From: Bacillota bacterium
GTDB taxonomy: Bacteria; Bacillota; Dethiobacteria; DTU022
DNA: 10,072 nt
Direction of reading: 5' to 3'
Assembly (NCBI GenBank): GCA_012727685.1
Contig: JAAYGO010000131.1
Span: 1-10,072, forward strand
The notes under the pieces were generated by a model. That model made no database searches, was not told the DNA's origin, and worked only from the letters and a program-made list of their open reading frames with translations. This document shows positions 6,124 to 10,072 of the stretch, piece by piece (the first letter of the stretch is position 1; every line of letters starts with the position of its first letter). A program made the translations under genes and the position numbers.

Positions 6124-6921
6124 TCAAACGACGTGATTAACGGCCATGAACTGCCGTAATGCAGATACCCCCGTTTTGATATGCGTCATTGTCAGCGGCT
6201 GCATCCGGTCTCCCGCTTGCAGCAGCGAACCCGCCCTTTTGCCGAGCACGCTGGCGGTAATCAAGACAGCAGCGGTATTCAGGTCGCTGCACAATGTGTA
6301 GGGGAAGTTGTCAGCCTGATCCGCGTACTGATTTGCGTATATGTTGTAATACGTATCGGTGGAGCGGGTCAGCCCCACGCGATAGGGCAGGGAGCCTTCC
6401 AAACAGCTGTCGCGCAGGCAGCTTACCAGCCGCAGGTCGGCGATGGCCGGGAAGGCCAGCGGTGCATACTGCAAGCCGGTGCCTTCGTCGCGGACGGCTC
6501 CTTTGGCGATCAGCATCTCTCCCGGTTGGACTTCTTTAGCCGCTGCCAGCCCGCATCCGAGATAGAGGAAAAGCTCTCCACCGATCGCAGCCAGTTCGTG
6601 GACGCCTATGGCAGCGGACGGCCCCCCGATACCCACCGACACGACAGAGACCTTGGCCCCGCCAAGCGTGCCGGTAAAGGTGCGATATTCACGATGCCAG
6701 GCGATTTCTTGGGGGTTATCGAGCAGCGTAGCGGCTTTTTCCGCATCCTGCGGGTCATCCACCAGCAGCACGTATGGCCCAATCTGCCCGGGTGCCATGC
6801 CAATGTGGTATTGCGGCATCTTCATTACGTCATTATAGATCCAATTGACGAACTTGCGGAAGCCGGGGTAGAGCACCACCCATTTGAACATTTTGTTGGT
6901 CAGTTTTTCACCAATGCTCAT
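6124..6921 (-). CDS. Uridine phosphorylase-family protein, probable catalytically degenerate paralogue
   Basis: A 265-residue member of the PNP/UDP phosphorylase family and clear paralogue of the gene just upstream (shared PG-IG-YVLL, GIGGPSAAI, GAVRDE, and LCS then AAV segments). The expected active-site residues are changed: the phosphate-binding GDPDR becomes VDDPQD (54-59), IRVGTSG becomes LYLGCGL (119-125, losing the Arg and Thr), and the ribose-binding SEMEAA becomes SDLNTA (212-217). R77 in the HREY stretch is retained. An extra N-terminal segment (about 1-35, rich in aromatic and basic residues) is absent from the paralogue. The frame is open upstream to an ATG at 7089, but that part overlaps the neighbour. 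The ATG at 6921 overlaps the upstream stop (ATGA), follows AAAGGCGG, and is preferred. It is probably translated by coupling. Likely role: non-catalytic partner or altered specificity (inference). Confidence 0.82.
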   Translation of the reverse strand: MSIGEKLTNKMFKWVVLYPGFRKFVNWIYNDVMKMPQYHIGMAPGQIGPYVLLVDDPQDAEKAATLLDNPQEIAWHREYRTFTGTLGGAKVSVVSVGIGGPSAAIGVHELAAIGGELFLYLGCGLAAAKEVQPGEMLIAKGAVRDEGTGLQYAPLAFPAIADLRLVSCLRDSCLEGSLPYRVGLTRSTDTYYNIYANQYADQADNFPYTLCSDLNTAAVLITASVLGKRAGSLLQAGDRMQPLTMTHIKTGVSALRQFMAVNHVV

Positions 6922-7667
6922 GACGCACCGCCTTTCTCTTGCTCGATCAGGATTTCTATCGCTCGCACGGCTGTTTTGAGCAGGTTCTGCAGGCTTTGCT
7001 TTGAAGGTCCCGCCACCATAATCCCACCTGCCTTCACACCGAATACAGGTGCTGTAATAAATAGAACGGCAGCTTCCATCTCGGAGCACAGCACACCCGC
7101 TTTTCGCCAGGCAAACCAGTTTTGTTTCAACTGATGCTTAACGGGCATACGCTCCGGCTGGTGCTCCCCGTAAAATGCGTCCTTTGACTGGGTTATGCCG
7201 ATGTAATGCCGGAAGCCCAGTTCGGTTGCGGCAGCAGATAAAGCCAGAGTCACATCCAGGTCAGCCACAGCGGGATAGGACAGCGGCAGATACTGCTGCG
7301 AGGTATACTCATCGCGTACCGCGCCCCATGTGATCACAAGGTCAGTGGCCTCCATAAACTTTTGCATCGCGCCGGAGGTGCCTACCCGGATCAATACTTT
7401 TGCCCCGAGATGCGCCAGTTCCTGAACCGTGATTGCAGTAGACGGACCGCCCATGCCGGTCGAAACGGCAGACACCATTTCACCTTGCAGCGTGCCGCTG
7501 TAGGCGCAGAATTCACGCGTGCGGGAAACTTCTTTGGCATCTGCAAACAGTTCCGCGATCATTGGCACGCGATCGGGGTCCCCGGGCAGCAGCACGTAGC
7601 GCCCGATTGTGCCCGGAGAACATCCAAGCAAACCGTGATTGGCATATTCTTCTCTGGATATCTTCAC
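6918..7667 (-). CDS. udp: Nucleoside phosphorylase, uridine phosphorylase type
   Basis: Would cleave uridine (or a related nucleoside) with phosphate to the base and ribose-1-phosphate in nucleoside salvage. The 249-residue product carries the family's working parts: GDPDR (29-33) and R51 plus R94 with GTSG (96-99) for phosphate, and F165 with Q170 and R173, probably for the uracil pocket. SEMEAA (195-200) supplies the E-M-E ribose contacts, corresponding to E196-M197-E198 of E. coli uridine phosphorylase. Exact base specificity is not certain. The start is GTG at 7667, because GGAGG (7676-7680, minus strand) lies 8 nt before it. The longer frame from TTG at 7682 would place that ribosome binding site inside the coding sequence. 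Its stop overlaps the start of the degenerate paralogue by 4 nt, so the two form one unit. Confidence 0.88.
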   Translation of the reverse strand: MKISREEYANHGLLGCSPGTIGRYVLLPGDPDRVPMIAELFADAKEVSRTREFCAYSGTLQGEMVSAVSTGMGGPSTAITVQELAHLGAKVLIRVGTSGAMQKFMEATDLVITWGAVRDEYTSQQYLPLSYPAVADLDVTLALSAAATELGFRHYIGITQSKDAFYGEHQPERMPVKHQLKQNWFAWRKAGVLCSEMEAAVLFITAPVFGVKAGGIMVAGPSKQSLQNLLKTAVRAIEILIEQEKGGAS

Positions 7668-7728
7668 TAAAAAAACCTCCAAGCATTTTATATTCGTTAA
7701 TTGCCGTGTTTGAATGGCACGCTGGTTT

Positions 7729-7743
7729 AAAACCCTGGGTTTT
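7729..7743. promoter_or_regulatory. 15-bp palindrome upstream of the uridine phosphorylase gene
   Basis: AAAACCC-T-GGGTTTT is perfectly symmetric around one base, about 62 bp before the GTG start of the phosphorylase gene. Symmetry and position suggest an operator for a dimeric regulator; I recognise no specific family consensus. Confidence 0.35.
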
Positions 7744-7880
7744 CAAGCGACATTTCCCACAATTCGTTATTTCGGCAAAAAGCGAAGAAATCCTTTAGTT
7801 TCCTCTCGCCAGGGTCTTTGGTGTCCGGATTCACTACCAATGCTTAGCTTGCCAAGATCCGGCTGTCTCCTGCCAGATTC

Positions 7881-7900
7881 AGAATTTTTATAATAATTCT
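7881..7900. promoter_or_regulatory. AT-rich palindrome, partly PerR-box-like
   Basis: AGAATTTTTATAATAATTCT is a 20-bp palindrome with one mismatched pair. Within and just past it, TTATAATAATTCTTT (7888-7902) matches 11 of 14 defined positions of the PerR box TTATAATnATTATAA. It lies between two minus-strand genes, about 210 bp before the phosphorylase start. AT-rich sequence gives such matches readily, so this is only a candidate. Confidence 0.25.
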
Positions 7901-7977
7901 TTTACCTGCCCTAATGGGTTGTTTTTTTAATCTGTGACACTGTTTTCAGGGGAATAGTGCAGGCTGTTTCTAACGAC

Positions 7978-8475
7978 TTATCTAGTTTGGTTTGCCGTTT
8001 GCGAAGAAAGCCGATTATTGGTCTCCGGAAAGAGACTTTCATCGCCCAAATTGCTGGCTACAAATCCGCAAGTTGCGCCGAAAACAATGTGGTCAAGGAT
8101 CGATAAAAGGGGAGTCATGGGTTTCTTGTGAGAAATGGTCAGGCCAAGGTTGGAGGGCAACCCTTCAAGAAACATCCAATAGAGCATTCCTATGCCGATT
8201 CCCTTGACTACAGCGTGATCCCGGCCGGTTAAGGATAATAAATAGGTGGTTCCTATCCCCGCTGTTACCGTCAATACCTGGTTTGCGACAGCGCCAATAA
8301 TCTTACCCGGCAGGGTGTCTAATTGATTATCTTTGACAAAGAGACTGCTGGCCGCTTTTTGGTAAGTTTGTTCGGTCATACCTTTCCGATACTCAATATT
8401 ATTGATGATCTTTCCCGGCAGCGAAGCGATTACCCCTGTGATAACACCGAGCATGATCCGATCTTTGATTTTCAA
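7978..8475 (-). CDS. Small membrane protein of unknown function
   Basis: I do not recognise the family. The 165-residue product has about four hydrophobic segments (near 7-25, 57-82, 89-107, 121-142) and a short polar C-terminus, so it should be an integral membrane protein of the cytoplasmic membrane. The hexapeptide LPGKII occurs twice, at 19-24 and 55-60, at the edge of the first and start of the second hydrophobic segment. This hints at an internal repeat. There is no obvious signal peptide or catalytic motif. The start is TTG at 8475, placed by AGGAGGGG on the minus strand (about 8485-8492). It is separated from the phosphorylase genes by about 300 bp, and nothing nearby indicates its role. 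Confidence 0.75.
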   Translation of the reverse strand: MKIKDRIMLGVITGVIASLPGKIINNIEYRKGMTEQTYQKAASSLFVKDNQLDTLPGKIIGAVANQVLTVTAGIGTTYLLSLTGRDHAVVKGIGIGMLYWMFLEGLPSNLGLTISHKKPMTPLLSILDHIVFGATCGFVASNLGDESLFPETNNRLSSQTANQTR

Positions 8476-8786
8476 GTTATAAATCCCCTCCTGAAAAGTA
8501 CTTTATCCAATTAAAAGAGGATTATGAATGGGTGATAGTTATCCAGGTGGAAGCGTTAAACACAATAGGTTATCCAAAACTTAGGAGGGAAATTATTACA
8601 CATCCAAGATACGACAAGATTCCCGAAGGAAGATTTCCGCCGGGAAGAGAAATTTACGGATTGGACGGTAAGGGCATGAAATAGGGCTCAGGGTTTGTTT
8701 TTAGAGATATTCGCGCTTGGTACTTCTGTCTAAAGCAAGAATCGATATATGCTATGAATGATGAATAATGGAGGTGGCTTGATATC
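8476..8786. other. Intergenic region between membrane protein and histidine kinase genes
   Basis: Divergent region with no clear promoter on either strand. It holds three copies of TTATCCA on the plus strand (8503, 8539 and 8570), a possible small ORF (8532-8684) and the kinase ribosome binding site (GGAGGTGG, 8770-8777). Between 8685 and 8765 I see nothing specific. Confidence 0.5.
8532..8684 (+). CDS. Possible small ORF, 50 codons, doubtful
   Basis: An open frame from GTG 8532 to TAG 8682-8684. No recognised family. The second half is rich in charged residues, Gly and Pro (RYDKIPEGRFPPGREIYGL). An excellent Shine-Dalgarno AGGAGG (8583-8588) lies inside the frame and is followed 6 nt later by ATT at 8595, with no ATG, GTG or TTG at usual spacing. 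If that site is used, the product would be about 29 residues starting on a rare ATT codon. The frame could equally be a decayed gene end or chance. Confidence 0.28.
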   Translation: MIVIQVEALNTIGYPKLRREIITHPRYDKIPEGRFPPGREIYGLDGKGMK

Positions 8787-10072
8787 TTGCCCCGAAAATA
8801 TGTTATTCGGAAAGACCGTAATATGGTTCTAAGCTTGCATCAGGACAAGCTTTTCGAAAACATTCTCTTCCAGACAATACTCAACACCATTCCTATCGGA
8901 CTCTTTATCTTCGAGGCTGACGGTAAAATTTCAATTACCAACGGGGAGGCAAAGCGTATTTTTGCCGGTGCAGTTTCCCCGGAAAGTATTTACGATTTTA
9001 GCAAATATAAAGTCTGCCGTCCTGAAACCGGGGAACCAATGGAGCCGGATTGGCTGGCTGACCAAGTGCTGTTACACGGACGGGAGATCAAGGGTGCAAT
9101 AATAGAAATAGAAAGGTTTGACGGCACGACAACTACGATCACTTTATCAGGAGCCCCGGTTGAGAACGATTCAGGCCGGATAACCGGGGCAGTAGTGGCC
9201 GTCGAAGAGATAACCGAACACATTAAAGCCCAAAAATTATTGCGTGACCGGGAGAAGCAGCTCGGTCAGGAGTTGGAGACAGCCAAACTGCTTCAAGATG
9301 TTAGCACGAAGCTGATTCAAGCCAACAATATCGACTTGCTTTATGATCAAATTCTGGAAACGGCGATGATGCTCCTGCGGTCTGATTACACCTGCTTTCA
9401 ACTATTCAAACCCGAGCGCGGGGCGGAAGGAGAACTGTATCTCCTGAGGCACCGTGGATTTAACGAATCCGACGTCAAGGCATGGAAATGGATCACCCCG
9501 CACTCGCGGAGTTCCTGTGGAATGGCCTTGAAGACCCGGCGAAGAGTAGTCTTTCCAGATGTGACACAGTGCGATTACATGGCCGGCGGCATTTATCTTG
9601 ATGCCTATCTTAAAATCGGGATCCGCGCCGTTCAGACAACGCCGCTGCTTTCTCGTGACGGGACCATCATCGGTATGTTCTCCACATACTGGCGCAAACC
9701 CCATGAGCTAACAGAAAGCGAAATCCGTATTCTGGATGTCTTAGCCCGCCAGGCTGCGGATCTAATTGAGCGTACACAAACCGAGCAGGCTCTACGAAGG
9801 AGTGAGGAACGCTACCGTAATCTTGCCAGAAAACTGCAGGAGGCAGACCGGCGAAAGGATGAATTTTTAGGCGTTCTCTCCCACGAGATTCGCAATCCGC
9901 TCACCTCGATCATGCTTTGCCTCACTTTGTTGAGTAAGGCGGAAGCAGGTAGTGATCAGGCTGCAAAGGCCATGGAAATCATGGACCGTCAGGTTAAACA
10001 GCTCTCCCGCCTGGTGGACGATCTGCTTGACATCACCCGGATCACTCGAGGCAAAATCGAGATAAAAAAGGA
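8787..10072 (+). CDS. PAS-GAF sensor histidine kinase, 3'-truncated by window edge
   Basis: N-terminal 428 residues of a two-component sensor kinase that autophosphorylates on histidine and passes phosphate to a response regulator. Order: PAS domain (about 22-145, NTIPIGLFIFEADGKI then the GAVVAVEEITE end), coiled coil (about 146-170), and a GAF domain (about 170-330). A second helical linker (330-358, EQALRRSEERYRNLARKLQE) leads to the HisKA dimerisation domain with the H-box LSHEIRNPLTS, H366 being the phosphoacceptor. The ATPase domain lies beyond the window. No membrane segment or signal peptide is visible, so it senses an internal signal; the GAF ligand is unknown. The start is TTG at 8787, after GGAGGTGG (8770-8777). 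A TAA at 8766 closes the frame upstream, and the next ATG (8823) lacks a ribosome binding site. The partner regulator is not in the window. Confidence 0.9.
   Translation, partial: MPRKYVIRKDRNMVLSLHQDKLFENILFQTILNTIPIGLFIFEADGKISITNGEAKRIFAGAVSPESIYDFSKYKVCRPETGEPMEPDWLADQVLLHGREIKGAIIEIERFDGTTTTITLSGAPVENDSGRITGAVVAVEEITEHIKAQKLLRDREKQLGQELETAKLLQDVSTKLIQANNIDLLYDQILETAMMLLRSDYTCFQLFKPERGAEGELYLLRHRGFNESDVKAWKWITPHSRSSCGMALKTRRRVVFPDVTQCDYMAGGIYLDAYLKIGIRAVQTTPLLSRDGTIIGMFSTYWRKPHELTESEIRILDVLARQAADLIERTQTEQALRRSEERYRNLARKLQEADRRKDEFLGVLSHEIRNPLTSIMLCLTLLSKAEAGSDQAAKAMEIMDRQVKQLSRLVDDLLDITRITRGKIEIKK

Larger units (their letters stand above)
7683..7977. other. Gene-free gap upstream of the phosphorylase pair
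   Basis: No convincing coding sequence. On the minus strand a weak promoter-like pair, TTCAAA (7714-7709) and TATAAA (7692-7687) with a 16-bp spacer, would start transcription almost on the ribosome binding site, so it is doubtful. The gap also holds a 15-bp perfect palindrome AAAACCC-T-GGGTTTT (7729-7743) and a separate AT-rich palindrome at 7881-7900. A T-run at about 7920-7927 follows CCCTAATGGG, but the stem is too short for a confident terminator. Confidence 0.5.

Noticed and set aside
6922..7089. 56-residue N-terminal extension of the degenerate phosphorylase
   Set aside because: It is the antiparallel-free overlap of the neighbouring phosphorylase coding sequence in another frame; the ATGA junction with its own AAAGGCGG site explains the start.
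6181..7134. Long plus-strand open frame of 317 codons opposite the phosphorylase genes
   Set aside because: No family resemblance, an odd composition rich in His, Gln, Arg and Cys, and complete overlap with two recognisable minus-strand genes.
7908..7927. CCCTAATGGG followed by a T-run as a plus-strand terminator
   Set aside because: A 3-bp stem is too weak, and no plus-strand gene ends here.

Overview
The window most likely comes from a strictly anaerobic, low-to-mid GC Firmicute of the clostridial/Peptococcaceae type. The evidence is strong AGGAGG-type Shine-Dalgarno sites, frequent TTG starts (five of the genes), and a gene set close to that of acetogens and sulfate reducers such as Moorella: an FprA flavodiiron protein, a flavin reductase-rubredoxin fusion, and desulfoferrodoxin. 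Genus is an inference; no rRNA or tRNA gene is present to fix it.

Layout. (1) 2-1806, + strand: the C-terminal half of a TRAP transporter large permease, then a glycyl radical enzyme activase with a two-cluster ferredoxin insert. The activase ends at a 12-bp-stem hairpin shared with the converging operon. (2) 1888-6049: an oxygen and reactive-oxygen defence block. A divergent intergenic region (3676-3938) separates a minus-strand set (iron-sulfur flavoprotein, desulfoferrodoxin, flavin reductase-rubredoxin fusion) from a plus-strand set (superoxide dismutase, FprA flavodiiron protein, rubredoxin). The plus-strand set ends at a 14-bp-stem terminator. (3) 6124-7667, minus strand: two overlapping uridine phosphorylase-family genes. 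The downstream copy has lost most recognisable catalytic residues. (4) 7978-8475, minus strand: an unrecognised small membrane protein. (5) 8532-8684: a doubtful small ORF. (6) 8787 to the window end: a cytosolic PAS-GAF-histidine kinase, cut by the window edge.

How the genes fit together. In block 2, reducing equivalents would pass from NAD(P)H through the flavin reductase-rubredoxin fusion and the free rubredoxin. They would reach FprA (O2, possibly NO, reduction) and desulfoferrodoxin (superoxide reduction). The dismutase is a second, electron-independent route for superoxide. These roles come from established family knowledge; that all six genes form one functional unit is inferred from their clustering. 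Both divergent transcription units carry a similar CTATC/GGCC element about 23-24 bp upstream of a TATA-like -10, and the flavoprotein side also carries a 20-bp near-palindrome over its putative -10.

I see no CRISPR array, insertion sequence, tRNA, rRNA or phage gene. Nothing here is clearly a new defence or mobile system. The most original points are the probable pseudo-enzyme paralogue pair and the symmetric control region.
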